Shown here in pieces: positions 45,780-54,841 of a DNA stretch of 64,000 bases (its first letter is position 1; every line of letters starts with the position of its first letter). The stretch lies in the IMG/VR virus record IMGVR_UViG_3300047476_001831, positions 1-64,000 of that record, one strand, 5' to 3'. The translations under genes and the position numbers were made by a program. This DNA comes from a virus. Under the pieces are notes generated by a model. The model made no database searches and was not told the DNA's origin. It saw only the letters and a list, made by a program, of their open reading frames with translations.

Positions 45780-47180
45780 ATGACACCAAAGGAATTAGCT
45801 GATGAACAATCAAAGGTGATATTTGAGAATGACGATGTTATGTTCATTGAAATATATGGTTATCAGGCAATGGAATATTATGGTTCTGAATACTTGAATC
45901 GTACATATAAACCGAATAAATTAAGAGGTGGGGATTTGTATTTAGTTATTGATAAAAATGGAGATAACAATTATCAAATATTTGAACCGAAACATGGTAA
46001 TGTTGAGATTGAGGATTTTGATGGTAGAATGAAAGAATTTGTTGATGTGATTAAAAAATATCCTGATTTAGAAAAAATACTTATTGATTTGGTAACAATT
46101 AATACACCCTATGGGATGTTGTTAGCGATAAAAAATGGTATTGATGTTGATAGATGGAGATTAAGAGATATTGATGATTGTTTTTCTAAAGTAGTTTTGA
46201 ACCAAAAAAATCCAGGAAAAAGTATGATTGAGCTGAGTTTTGATGAGAGTGAATTTTTCGATTTTTTTGAGTTTACTAATGGGGATTGGGACAAGAAAAT
46301 ACTATCTAGTTTATTTGGTGGTAGGTATGGTGGATACTATGGATATGACATTTATGATAGTGATACGATTTATTACGATTGGAAAGAAGGATACATTTTG
46401 AGAAATATTAATGATGAAAATGAACAATTACTTACAAAAATAGTAACAATCGCATCACCAGCTCTATTGAAATTCAAAGATAATCAAGACAAATATTATG
46501 AAAGTGTTTCCAAATTTTTAGATGACAACTTTAACGGTGAGGCGGAGAATATGAAAGATGAATATAAGGATTTGTTAAATAATGGAGCTGATGAAAAAAT
46601 TAAGAAATTTGCAATAAGTGATATTGGTGATCCATTTAGAGACTATGGTGTGATAGTAAAGGGTGAAAAATATTTTAGTAATTATGTTACAACCGTAAAT
46701 GTCCTATTAACACTATATAAAATGATGGGTGTTGACAAATCCGCAACTTTGAAAGAATTATTTGAAAAATTAGGTAAAAGTTTGAATTTGAATATTGGAA
46801 ACTATAACGAGATTGGAAGAGAAGCTTACGAAATTGATGAGGAAAGATGGAATGATGTGGTTAAATCTAACTTGGAGGAAATTCTAGAATACATAGAAGA
46901 AAATCCTGAACAATTTGAAGGAACAAAAAAATATGGTGAAGTTCTTCAAGCAATAGATAAGATGGGATATGAAATCGGTAGTGATTATCCTTTACCTTAT
47001 GATAGAAAAAAAATATTTAGAATTGATGATATAAACAAAGAAAACTTAAGAATTATTTTAAGTTACAATGGTGATAAAGGATTCGAAAGGAGAACTTATT
47101 CTTTAGAGGAATTCAATAATTTTTTACAATCACCAGAATTATTTGAAAGTTTAGTAAAAAAATTAAAAAAAATGTTGTAA
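45780..47180 (+). CDS. Large hypothetical protein
   Basis: 466 aa, acidic, soluble. The start (SKVIFENDDVMFIEIYGYQA) and NYQIFEPKHGNVEIEDFDGR suggest an alpha/beta domain, followed by a long helical part and a basic end (LVKKLKKML). No family recognised. TATTTATT at 45756-45763, so probably late. Nine bases before the peptidase gene. Confidence 0.62.
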   Translation: MTPKELADEQSKVIFENDDVMFIEIYGYQAMEYYGSEYLNRTYKPNKLRGGDLYLVIDKNGDNNYQIFEPKHGNVEIEDFDGRMKEFVDVIKKYPDLEKILIDLVTINTPYGMLLAIKNGIDVDRWRLRDIDDCFSKVVLNQKNPGKSMIELSFDESEFFDFFEFTNGDWDKKILSSLFGGRYGGYYGYDIYDSDTIYYDWKEGYILRNINDENEQLLTKIVTIASPALLKFKDNQDKYYESVSKFLDDNFNGEAENMKDEYKDLLNNGADEKIKKFAISDIGDPFRDYGVIVKGEKYFSNYVTTVNVLLTLYKMMGVDKSATLKELFEKLGKSLNLNIGNYNEIGREAYEIDEERWNDVVKSNLEEILEYIEENPEQFEGTKKYGEVLQAIDKMGYEIGSDYPLPYDRKKIFRIDDINKENLRIILSYNGDKGFERRTYSLEEFNNFLQSPELFESLVKKLKKML

Positions 47181-47189
47181 GATTGTGTT

Positions 47190-48008
47190 ATGAAACACGA
47201 TTACAATTTACTAAAAAAGGTTTTGTCCGTACCTACCAAGACATACAAAGAGGACTTAATGATTCAATTCCTTTGTGAATGGTTAACAGAAAACAACATC
47301 CCATATAATGTTGATAAAATGGGTAATGTTTATGCGACCAAACAAACAGATGAAATTGAATACTTTCCTTGTGTTGTTGCTCACACAGATACAGTCCACG
47401 AATTAGACACAATCAACATCCGAGAAATGATGTTACCCAACGACCAAAATGAATTAAAGATGGCGTTGAAAGCATTTAATGATGAAGGATTACCCACAGG
47501 AATTGGGGGTGATGATAAATGTGGTGTCTATGTATGTTTGGAACTATTAAAAAGTTTACCAAATATTAAAGCAGCTTTCTTTGTCTCAGAGGAAACTGGT
47601 TGTCACGGTTCAAGAAAGGCTGATAAAGATTTTTTCTCAAACGTTGGTTATGTACTACAATTTGACGCCCCAGGTAATTGGATGGTAAGTGAATATTGTA
47701 TGGGTGTTAAACTTTTTGATAAAGAATCTGACTTTTTCAATAAATGTGACAAGGTATTAACTGAAGGTTTCAATAATAGAAACAAATATCAGTCACATCC
47801 ATACACAGATGTTTATGCACTTAAACAACAATTTGATTTTTCATGTATTAATTTTGCGGTTGGATATTATAACTATCATACTCCTCACGAGTATGTTATT
47901 GTTGATGATGTATTCAATACTTTGGATATTGCAAATAAAATGATTGGTGAATTGGGATGTGAAAAATATGAAAAGAAGTTAGAATCAAGAGGAAATTCAA
48001 TCCTTTAA
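47190..48008 (+). CDS. M20/M28-type zinc aminopeptidase or carboxypeptidase
   Basis: 272 aa. Metal-site motifs in order: VVAHTDTVHEL, PTGIGGDDKCGVYVCLELL, FFVSEETGCHGSRKADKDFF, VLQFDAPG, and YYNYHTPHEYV. They match the catalytic domain of co-catalytic zinc exopeptidases (peptidase T/M20 group), without the lid domain. It may recycle peptides or act on cell-wall peptides. The nearby tmRNA and ClpC make peptide clean-up a tempting but unproven idea. Confidence 0.82.
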   Translation: MKHDYNLLKKVLSVPTKTYKEDLMIQFLCEWLTENNIPYNVDKMGNVYATKQTDEIEYFPCVVAHTDTVHELDTINIREMMLPNDQNELKMALKAFNDEGLPTGIGGDDKCGVYVCLELLKSLPNIKAAFFVSEETGCHGSRKADKDFFSNVGYVLQFDAPGNWMVSEYCMGVKLFDKESDFFNKCDKVLTEGFNNRNKYQSHPYTDVYALKQQFDFSCINFAVGYYNYHTPHEYVIVDDVFNTLDIANKMIGELGCEKYEKKLESRGNSIL

Positions 48009-48035
48009 AGATATTTATAATTTAAAAAGATTAAA

Positions 48036-48509
48036 ATGAAAAAAATTATTTATTTGACTGAAAGTGATTTATATAGGATTAGTGAAAAAATCATAAAGGA
48101 GGGCGAGATTGAAGAGGGGATTTTTGATGGAATAAGTAACATCTACCAAGGACTAAAAGGTGTATGGAGAGGTGAGGGGTTTGAATTTTTCAAACATTTA
48201 AGTTCACTCAAAAATTTAGCTAAAGAACTTAAAAAGTTAGATAAACCAAATGTAAAAATAATGACAAAGCTTACTGAATTAAAAAGTAAGATATCAAGTT
48301 CAAAAATGCCTGATGATAAAAAAGGACAACTAATATATGAAATTGATGAAGCTCTTAAAAATTTTAATGAATATTCAACACACATTGATAATTTAGAAAA
48401 GGTTGCATCTGAAAGATTACAGGGTACATCAAATTTTACAGGTAATCCAAAAAGTGGATTAACATCACAACCAACATCAACACAACAAACTGGTCTTACA
48501 CCACCATAA
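48036..48509 (+). CDS. Phage protein with capsid-targeting-like leader
   Basis: 157 aa. The leader IIYLTESDLYRISEKIIKEG contains LTE/S and IKE/G sites. It is followed by helical repeats and a Thr/Gln/Pro-rich end (TSQPTSTQQTGLTPP). TATTTATA at 48012-48019. Candidate internal head protein. Confidence 0.6.
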   Translation: MKKIIYLTESDLYRISEKIIKEGEIEEGIFDGISNIYQGLKGVWRGEGFEFFKHLSSLKNLAKELKKLDKPNVKIMTKLTELKSKISSSKMPDDKKGQLIYEIDEALKNFNEYSTHIDNLEKVASERLQGTSNFTGNPKSGLTSQPTSTQQTGLTPP

Positions 48510-48510
48510 A

Positions 48511-48538
48511 AAAAAGGGACTATTCAGTCCCTTTTTTC
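48511..48538. terminator. Bidirectional terminator
   Basis: A 12-bp stem (48511-48522 with 48527-48538), loop ATTC, A-run and T-run. It ends the plus gene and the minus-strand clpC. Confidence 0.9.
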
Positions 48539-50550
48539 TTTTTAACCTTTTTAACTTCTTTTGGTTTGAAAATAACATTTTCTTCTTCTACTGTAAGTGT
48601 ATATTCATCATTCTCAACTACATTTCCATTTAATACTTCCTCCGATATAAAATCTTCAATTTTATCTTGTATTGCACGTTTGATTGGTCTAGCTCCATAA
48701 GTTTCATCAAAACCTACTTTGGATATTAGTTCCAATACTTTTTCATCACAATTGATGTTATAATTTAAACCTTTCAATCTACTGATTAATTTATCAATTT
48801 CTAGTTTAACTATTTGTTTAACTTCATCTTCTTTCAATGTGTTGAAAACAATAATTTCGTCAATACGATTTAAAAACTCAGGGGCAAAAAACTTTTTGAG
48901 TTCTTTTTTCAGAGTGTCTCTTTTTTGTTCCTCTTCAATATATGTGTTCGTCATTGTTTTAAATCCAACACCAGTCCCAAAGTCTTGTAATTTTTTAACA
49001 CCCAAATTTGATGTCATAATAATGACACAATTTTTAAAGTTAATTTTTCTACCCAATCCATCAGTAAGATGTCCATCATCTAAAACTTGGAGTAAGGTTG
49101 AAAATACATCTTTATTAGCCTTTTCAATTTCATCAAAAAGAATTACAGAATATGGTTTATTTTTAACTTGTTCTGTTAATTGTCCCCCTTCATCATAACC
49201 AACATAACCAGGAGGTGAACCAATCAATCTTGATATTGTGTGTTTTTCTTGGAACTCTGACATATCTACACGAATAAGATTATCTTCACTTCCAAAGATT
49301 TCTTTTGCTAATTGTTTTGCAAGATAAGTTTTACCCACACCTGTTGACCCTAAGAAAATAAATGAACCAATTGGTTTAGATGGGTCTTTAATACCTAATC
49401 TGTTTCTTCTTATGGCTTTAGCTATTTTAGAAACAGCTTCAGACTGACCAATTACTTTTGAAGATAGATTTTCATCTAATGAAGATAATTTATTGGTTTC
49501 ATCTGAACTCATTTTTGATACAGGTATTTTAGTCATATTAGATACTACTTCATATACTAATTCAGAACTAACCTCTTTTTTCTTATGTAATAAATCAAAT
49601 TCAAATTTCTTTTTTTCATCTTCCAATCTATCTAAGATTTTTGTTTCCTTGTCTCTTAAATCTGCAGCTAATTCGTAGTTTTGAGTTTTAACAACCTCAA
49701 TCTTTTCTTGTTTGATTCGTTGTGCTTGAAGTTTTAAATCTTCAATAACTTGGGGCATTTTGATTTCAACTTGACTTCTTGCCCCAACTTCATCAATAAT
49801 ATCAAATGCTTTATCTGGGAACTCTCTGTCTGTGATATATCTTTCCGCTAAATCAACACATAATTTTAAAACCTCATCGGTATAACTTACTTTGTGGTAA
49901 TTTTCATATTTTTCTTTAACATTGATAAGGATTTGTAATGTTTCATCTTTTGATGATGGGTCAACAATTACTTTTTGGAAACGTCTTTCTAATGCCCCAT
50001 CTTTTTCAAAGTTCTTTCTATATTCATCTAGTGTTGTTGCACCAATACATTGGATTTCACCCCTTGCCAAAGCTGGTTTGAATATGTTTGATGCGTCTAA
50101 AGAACCTGAAGAATTACCAGCACCTACTATTTGATGGATTTCATCTATAAATAATATAATATTTGGGGCTGATTGTAACTCTTCAATAATTACTTTCATT
50201 CTTTCTTCAAATTGGCCACGATACTTAGTTCCAGCAACAATTGAAGTCATATCCAAAGACATAATTCTCTTATCCATTAGATTTCTTGGACATTCACCAT
50301 TCAATATTTTTAGTGCTAATCCTTCAACAATTGCAGTTTTACCACAACCTGGTTCACCAATTATAATTGGGTTGTTTTTCTTTCTTCTTGATAAGATTTG
50401 TGCAATCCTTGTGATTTCTCTATCACGACCTACAACCGGGTCAAGTTTTCCTTCTTCAGCAAGTTTTACCAAATCTTTTGCAAAGTTATTTAGTACTGGT
50501 GTATCACCCTTACCTTTACTTGAGTAATCTCCATCTTTAGAATCTATCAT
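48520..50550 (-). CDS. clpC: ClpC-type AAA+ unfoldase without N domain
   Basis: 676 aa, about 140 shorter than ClpC because the N-terminal adaptor domain is missing. AAA-1 has Walker A GEPGCGKT (about 65-72), ILFIDEIH and pore loop YRGQ. The M region carries a UVR motif (QNYELAADLRDKETKIL). AAA-2 has GSTGVGKT, pore GYVG and VILFDEIEKA. The loop DFGTGVGF matches the ClpP-docking tripeptide region, so it can probably use host ClpP. It lies divergent from a double-UVR protein across a shared operator and next to tmRNA. ClpB is excluded by the short M region. Confidence 0.93.
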   Translation of the reverse strand: MIDSKDGDYSSKGKGDTPVLNNFAKDLVKLAEEGKLDPVVGRDREITRIAQILSRRKKNNPIIIGEPGCGKTAIVEGLALKILNGECPRNLMDKRIMSLDMTSIVAGTKYRGQFEERMKVIIEELQSAPNIILFIDEIHQIVGAGNSSGSLDASNIFKPALARGEIQCIGATTLDEYRKNFEKDGALERRFQKVIVDPSSKDETLQILINVKEKYENYHKVSYTDEVLKLCVDLAERYITDREFPDKAFDIIDEVGARSQVEIKMPQVIEDLKLQAQRIKQEKIEVVKTQNYELAADLRDKETKILDRLEDEKKKFEFDLLHKKKEVSSELVYEVVSNMTKIPVSKMSSDETNKLSSLDENLSSKVIGQSEAVSKIAKAIRRNRLGIKDPSKPIGSFIFLGSTGVGKTYLAKQLAKEIFGSEDNLIRVDMSEFQEKHTISRLIGSPPGYVGYDEGGQLTEQVKNKPYSVILFDEIEKANKDVFSTLLQVLDDGHLTDGLGRKINFKNCVIIMTSNLGVKKLQDFGTGVGFKTMTNTYIEEEQKRDTLKKELKKFFAPEFLNRIDEIIVFNTLKEDEVKQIVKLEIDKLISRLKGLNYNINCDEKVLELISKVGFDETYGARPIKRAIQDKIEDFISEEVLNGNVVENDEYTLTVEEENVIFKPKEVKKVKKKKGTE

Positions 50551-50600
50551 AATTTGTTTTTACTTAATAATAATATTTTATTCAATATTTTCAACTGGTT

Positions 50601-50647
50601 ATACTATGACAAAATGTCAGTGTAATTTTTAATAAAACTGACAATCT
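50601..50647. promoter_or_regulatory. Shared operator between clpC and the UVR gene (TGACA-N3-TGTCA)
   Basis: TGACA-AAA-TGTCA at 50607-50619 plus a half-site CTGACAA near 50638-50644. The same palindrome lies before dnaK (5820-5832). It sits in the 170-base divergent promoter region, so one regulator could control both genes and dnaK. Confidence 0.5.
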
Positions 50648-50720
50648 TGATTATTTTATATAAATGGTATATTATTCGTGTTATAGAAATTAAAATAAAC
50701 TTTAAAACAAAAATATTAAT

Positions 50721-51164
50721 ATGTCAAACAGAGATTTTTTAAAAAAATTTGATGAAATTTTACAAGAGATTTTTGGCGAGGTTAAGGGTAACCCATCAAC
50801 ACCATTTCAAAGTTTTTCTGACAACCTAAATTATGATAATTTAAATTCAGATTTCAGTAAGTTTAGAAATTCTGTAAGAAAAACAAAAGATGGAATTGTT
50901 ACAACAATTTATTATGTAATTGGTGATGATAATAAATGGACTTCAGCTAATGATAACAATCTTAAAAATTTACAAAAAGAATTAGATGAGTGTATTAAAA
51001 ATGAGGATTTTGAAAAAGCTGTCGTGTTACGTGACAAAATAAAGAATTTTAAAAATAACTCAACCAAAATTGAAAATTTGAAAAAAGAGATGGATATTGC
51101 AATTAAAGAACAAAACTTTGAAAAAGCAATTGAAATCAGAGATGAATTAAAAAAAATAAATTAA
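50721..51164 (+). CDS. McsA-like protein with two UVR motifs
   Basis: 147 aa. After a polar N-terminal part come two tandem UVR motifs: LQKELDECIKNEDFEKAVVL, RDKI (about 90-115) and LKKEMDIAIKEQNFEKAIEI, RDEL (about 120-145). UVR motifs pair with one another in UvrB/UvrC and in McsA/ClpC, and the divergent phage ClpC has one in its M region. Zinc-binding CxxC pairs of true McsA are absent. It probably acts as adaptor or activator of that ClpC. Confidence 0.8.
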   Translation: MSNRDFLKKFDEILQEIFGEVKGNPSTPFQSFSDNLNYDNLNSDFSKFRNSVRKTKDGIVTTIYYVIGDDNKWTSANDNNLKNLQKELDECIKNEDFEKAVVLRDKIKNFKNNSTKIENLKKEMDIAIKEQNFEKAIEIRDELKKIN

Positions 51165-51168
51165 CCCT

Positions 51169-51197
51169 AACCCCCATTGAACTTGGGGGTTTTAAAT
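51169..51197 (+). terminator. Terminator
   Basis: AACCCCCA (51169-51176) pairs with TGGGGGTT (51184-51191), then T-rich sequence. Confidence 0.82.
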
Positions 51198-51207
51198 TTA
51201 AAATATT

Positions 51208-51450
51208 ATGGCAATAATAAGAGAACAAATTAATGGTACTAAAATCATCAATGAAATTCAGTCTAGTAATATTAGAAAAACTGAGTTTGATACTGAAACA
51301 AAAGAGTTAGTTGTGGAATTTAACAACGGACTAAGATATTCTTATGAAAATGTACCCCATCAAGTTTATACACAATTCAGAATGTCAGAATCTCAAGGTA
51401 AGTATTTTAATTCCAAAATTGCAAAGACTTATAAATACAAAAAGTTATGA
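51208..51450 (+). CDS. KTSC-domain protein
   Basis: 80 aa, a single KTSC domain: FDTETKELVVEFNNGLRYSY, ENVPHQVYTQF, and ESQGKYFNSKIAKTYKYKKL. These small domains occur in phages and next to lysyl-tRNA synthetase and RNA-processing proteins; molecular role unknown. Confidence 0.8.
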   Translation: MAIIREQINGTKIINEIQSSNIRKTEFDTETKELVVEFNNGLRYSYENVPHQVYTQFRMSESQGKYFNSKIAKTYKYKKL

Positions 51451-51484
51451 TAATTATTGTGGAAACACAATATATTTATTATAG

Positions 51485-52231
51485 ATGGAAAATCTTAATT
51501 CTGTAATATCAAGTTTTAACTTACAAAAGACATTACAACCTAAAATTTGGGTTGACAATGGTAAAAAAATGAATCCAAAGGTTAGAAAAAATCTTTTGGA
51601 AATAGCATATCAATTCATAGACTCATTTGGATTGGATGTCGTGGTTGATGACATCATAGTAGTTGGTTCTATCGCTAACTACAATTGGTCAAAATTTTCT
51701 GATATTGATTTACATATATTGATAGACTATAATCAATTCCCTAAAAAACTAAAACCTCTCTACATTGAATATTTTGATCTTAAAAAGATAGTCTTTAATC
51801 AAAAAAGGGATATTAAAATGTTTGGGTATGATGTTGAAGTATATGCTGAAGACAGTGATATGAAAGGGGTTAGTGGTGGAATTTATTCAATTTTGAATGA
51901 CGAATGGTTATCAAAACCAAAAAAGGAAAGTATGGATAAACCAAATTTTACGTCAATCAAACAAAAGTCAAAACAATGGATGAGAATTATTGATGGTGTG
52001 ATTGAAAATATTGAAAACGAATCCCCCAATGAGATTAAAAACATTATTAAAAAATACAAAGAGAAACTAAAAAAATATAGGTTATGTGGACTTGAGAAAG
52101 GTGGGGAAATGTCAACTGAAAATTTAGTATTTAAAGTCTTAAGAAGAAATGGTTATATTGAAAAATTATACAATATACCAACTAAACTCATAGATAAAAA
52201 ACTTTCTTTGGATGAAAAGCTAAAGAATTAA
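51485..52231 (+). CDS. Nucleotidyltransferase-fold protein
   Basis: 248 aa. Residues about 55-120 carry the polymerase-beta-type signature: IIVVGSIANYNWSKFSDIDL, HILID with the metal-binding Asp pair, and a third acidic position in YDVEVYAED. The helical C-terminal part has no known motif. It might add nucleotides to RNA or protein. Late-type TATTTATT at 51473-51480. Confidence 0.75.
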   Translation: MENLNSVISSFNLQKTLQPKIWVDNGKKMNPKVRKNLLEIAYQFIDSFGLDVVVDDIIVVGSIANYNWSKFSDIDLHILIDYNQFPKKLKPLYIEYFDLKKIVFNQKRDIKMFGYDVEVYAEDSDMKGVSGGIYSILNDEWLSKPKKESMDKPNFTSIKQKSKQWMRIIDGVIENIENESPNEIKNIIKKYKEKLKKYRLCGLEKGGEMSTENLVFKVLRRNGYIEKLYNIPTKLIDKKLSLDEKLKN

Positions 52232-52270
52232 ATAATTCTGTATATTTATATTTAAAAAACAAAAAAAATT

Positions 52271-53455
52271 ATGGGAAATTTAAAACCTATTGGTAGTGAA
52301 AAATTACAAGGATTAGATAAAATTAGAAGAATTATCGAAATATCTAATTACAATCTTAATACTCCGAAATCAATCAACGAGGATTCATCAAACGAATATA
52401 AAAAAACATTAGCTGATGGTAATACATATCACATTGTTAAAGAAAAAAGTGGATATGTTATTAAAAAAGGATTAAATGAATCTGTTGCAGAATATATTGA
52501 ACCAATTAAAAACAGAAAATTTTATCCATCGTATTCTCAAGCTCTTAAAAGATTAAATATTATAACTAAAGAAGTTAACATAGTTGAGGGGCAAGTTAAA
52601 AATCTTTCATTATTTAATGAAAGTGAGGATATGGAATATTACTTAGATTTAGAAGAACAAGAAACAACTCCAGCACCAGCTCAAGCTCCAGTACCTGCAG
52701 GTCCACCAGCTCCAGCTGAACCTACAATACCTGAACCAGAAATACCTACAGAAGAACCTATGCCAGAACCTGAAATGCCTCCAATGGATGAAGAAGGTGA
52801 GGACGATGAAGAAATGATTACTATGAAATCAGTTCAAAAGGCAACTGGAAAATTGGCTCAAAAGATTAGAGCTTTTTTAGGTAATGAAGAAAATGAAATG
52901 ACTTCAGAGGATACTAAATATGTTATTAATTCTATTCTTTCAGCATTAGATTTATCATCTTTGGATGACGAAGATTTAGATGAAATTATGTCTAAATTTG
53001 AAGGCGAAGAAGGTGGAGAAGAGGAAATGGGTAGTGAAGAAGGATTATCACCTGAAATTGGTGGTGAAATGGGAGGAGAAATGTCACCAGAGGAAATGAG
53101 TCCTGAACCTCCAGTAGCACCTGAAGGTGGTGAAATGGCAGAATATCGTTTACATGGTGCAAGAAAAAATAGACATATGCAGAAAATGGAAGAAATGTTT
53201 GAAGACATTTTTTCTGAATCAAAAATTGATAAAGTTTTAAGTAAATATTTTGTTGAACAAACACCTAAAAAACAAGATAGAACAATAACGAAAATACAGA
53301 ATTTAGCTGAATCTTTTAAACAAGAAGTAAAATCAGTTAAACTTTATGAAAAATACAATAATTCCAAATTTTTAGGTAAAAACAAATACGGTCAATTGGT
53401 ATTTGAAATGAACGACAAAAGAATTAGAGTTAATCCTAATGGGGAAATTTTATGA
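52271..53455 (+). CDS. Acidic proline-rich structural candidate
   Basis: 394 aa. Leader KIRRIIEISNYNLN, a middle Pro/Ala/Glu linker (TPAPAQAPVPAGPPAPAEP) and Glu/Gly-rich repeats (MGGEMSPEEMSPEPP), then a basic C-terminal domain (KYNNSKFLGKNKYGQLVF). Probably a virion component upstream of the terminase. TATTTATA at 52243-52250. Overlaps the next gene by 4 bases. Confidence 0.6.
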   Translation: MGNLKPIGSEKLQGLDKIRRIIEISNYNLNTPKSINEDSSNEYKKTLADGNTYHIVKEKSGYVIKKGLNESVAEYIEPIKNRKFYPSYSQALKRLNIITKEVNIVEGQVKNLSLFNESEDMEYYLDLEEQETTPAPAQAPVPAGPPAPAEPTIPEPEIPTEEPMPEPEMPPMDEEGEDDEEMITMKSVQKATGKLAQKIRAFLGNEENEMTSEDTKYVINSILSALDLSSLDDEDLDEIMSKFEGEEGGEEEMGSEEGLSPEIGGEMGGEMSPEEMSPEPPVAPEGGEMAEYRLHGARKNRHMQKMEEMFEDIFSESKIDKVLSKYFVEQTPKKQDRTITKIQNLAESFKQEVKSVKLYEKYNNSKFLGKNKYGQLVFEMNDKRIRVNPNGEIL

Positions 53456-53859
53456 ATTTTTTGATATACGTTAATAAGTTAGGCCAAAATTATAAAGGAG
53501 AAAATTTATATGAATTCATTTTCTCAGAAAACTTGGAAAGTATTTGGGGTGAATCATGGGATAGTAAACCAGCAAATGGTTATCCATCTCCACCTGATTT
53601 AGAACTTGTATCAAAAGTTGGATTGTTAAAAAACGTTTTAGATTTTGAAGTCTTACAAAATTCAGATATATTTTCAATGATTGATGGTATGGATGATGTA
53701 ATTGCCTTAGCATGGGAAAATGAATCTGAAAATGTTAATTTTGACAAACAAAAAAGATTGGTTTTCAGATTTGGGGATAAAATTGAAGATGTAAAAAATA
53801 AACTATACGAAAGAGACATCGTATTAGAATTTGAAAGAAAAGTACAATATGAATCTTAA
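53452..53859 (+). CDS. Hypothetical protein
   Basis: 135 aa, acidic, with LYEFIFSENLESIWGESWDS near the start. ATGA coupling with the previous gene; its stop overlaps the next start region. No family recognised, though the placement before the terminase is typical for conserved structural-module proteins. Confidence 0.6.
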   Translation: MNFLIYVNKLGQNYKGENLYEFIFSENLESIWGESWDSKPANGYPSPPDLELVSKVGLLKNVLDFEVLQNSDIFSMIDGMDDVIALAWENESENVNFDKQKRLVFRFGDKIEDVKNKLYERDIVLEFERKVQYES

Positions 53860-54580
53860 TAAAAAAATCGGTTTCTTATTAGATAATGGTTTAAGTCCCA
53901 ATTTTATATCTTCAATGAATGAGGGTCAGGTTAATACAATTTTTAATCGTTTGGTTGAGAATAAAAAAGAGACAAAGGAGGCTGTTCAAACAACTCAAAA
54001 ATCTGGATATGAAACAAAAATAACACCAGGTACTAAAGCTAATATCCAAATTGATGGTACTATAATTTCATCATCACCTGATAAAGGTATTACAATTCAG
54101 TCAACAAAAGCACCAGTAGGAACCGGTGAACAAACTGAAGGTGAGATGACAGAAAAATTTGAATCAAAAGCACAACAAGGTTTATTTTGGGCACGTTGTA
54201 ACAAATGTAAGGATGAAAATTGTAAGTGGTGTAAAATGGCGAAAGAATTTTCAAAGAGTACATCCAAGAAACAATATGAAAAAATGCCAGAAAAAAAACA
54301 TCCAGAAAAGACTGTAAAATATAAGAAAAAGAAAAAAACAAACGAGGAGTTTACAATGGCAAATTATTTTGATAAAGTTGCTAGTGTATATGCGAATAAT
54401 GCTATGGGTAAAACTGTTGACTCATTGACTAAGGAACAATTTGTAAAAAAACATATAAATAAAATTGTAGAAAACAATTTAAGACCAACTATGAAAAAAA
54501 GAGATTTATTAAAATTAATTGAATCTGAAATCAAACATAAAAAAGGTTTGAACGAAGATTTTTATATGGATGAAATTTGA
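53849..54580 (+). CDS. Hypothetical phage protein with Cys cluster
   Basis: 243 aa from the ATG at 53849 (an upstream TTG is less likely). It begins NLNKKIGFLLDNGLSPNFIS. The middle has a metal-site-like CNKCKDENCKWCKMAKEF (four Cys), then a Lys-rich linker and C-terminal helices (LRPTMKKRDLLKLIESEI). Possibly DNA-binding. Coupled to its neighbours by short overlaps. Confidence 0.6.
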   Translation: MNLNKKIGFLLDNGLSPNFISSMNEGQVNTIFNRLVENKKETKEAVQTTQKSGYETKITPGTKANIQIDGTIISSSPDKGITIQSTKAPVGTGEQTEGEMTEKFESKAQQGLFWARCNKCKDENCKWCKMAKEFSKSTSKKQYEKMPEKKHPEKTVKYKKKKKTNEEFTMANYFDKVASVYANNAMGKTVDSLTKEQFVKKHINKIVENNLRPTMKKRDLLKLIESEIKHKKGLNEDFYMDEI

Positions 54581-54839
54581 CTTTATGTCGGATGTTGAGA
54601 CAGCCCCAATCATCAAACCTAAAATCAAACCTAAAAGAGAAACTGAACCAGAATGGGAACCGGATGAAGAAGAACCTGTAATTCCTGATCCAAATGCAGA
54701 CCCAGAACCTCAAGCGGATACTGACTTAGAACTTCAAGCAAAAGAAGACGATTTTAGTGAATACAAAGATGATTTTGATTTTATTATGTCAAGAATGAAT
54801 GAAAGTTTATACAAACCAATCAAAGTTAATAGATTCTAA
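54570..54839 (+). CDS. Small Pro/Glu-rich protein
   Basis: 89 aa, disordered-looking (KPKRETEPEWEPDEEEPVIP). Start at 54570 overlaps the previous gene by 11 bases; an ATG at 54585 is also possible. Ends with a short helix (DDFDFIMSRMNESLYKPI). Unknown. Confidence 0.55.
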   Translation: MKFDFMSDVETAPIIKPKIKPKRETEPEWEPDEEEPVIPDPNADPEPQADTDLELQAKEDDFSEYKDDFDFIMSRMNESLYKPIKVNRF

Positions 54840-54841
54840 TA

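Noticed and set aside
52858-53264. Minus-strand frames opposite the acidic Pro-rich protein
   Set aside because: Shadow frames with low-complexity composition; the plus frame has a late motif and coupling to its neighbour.
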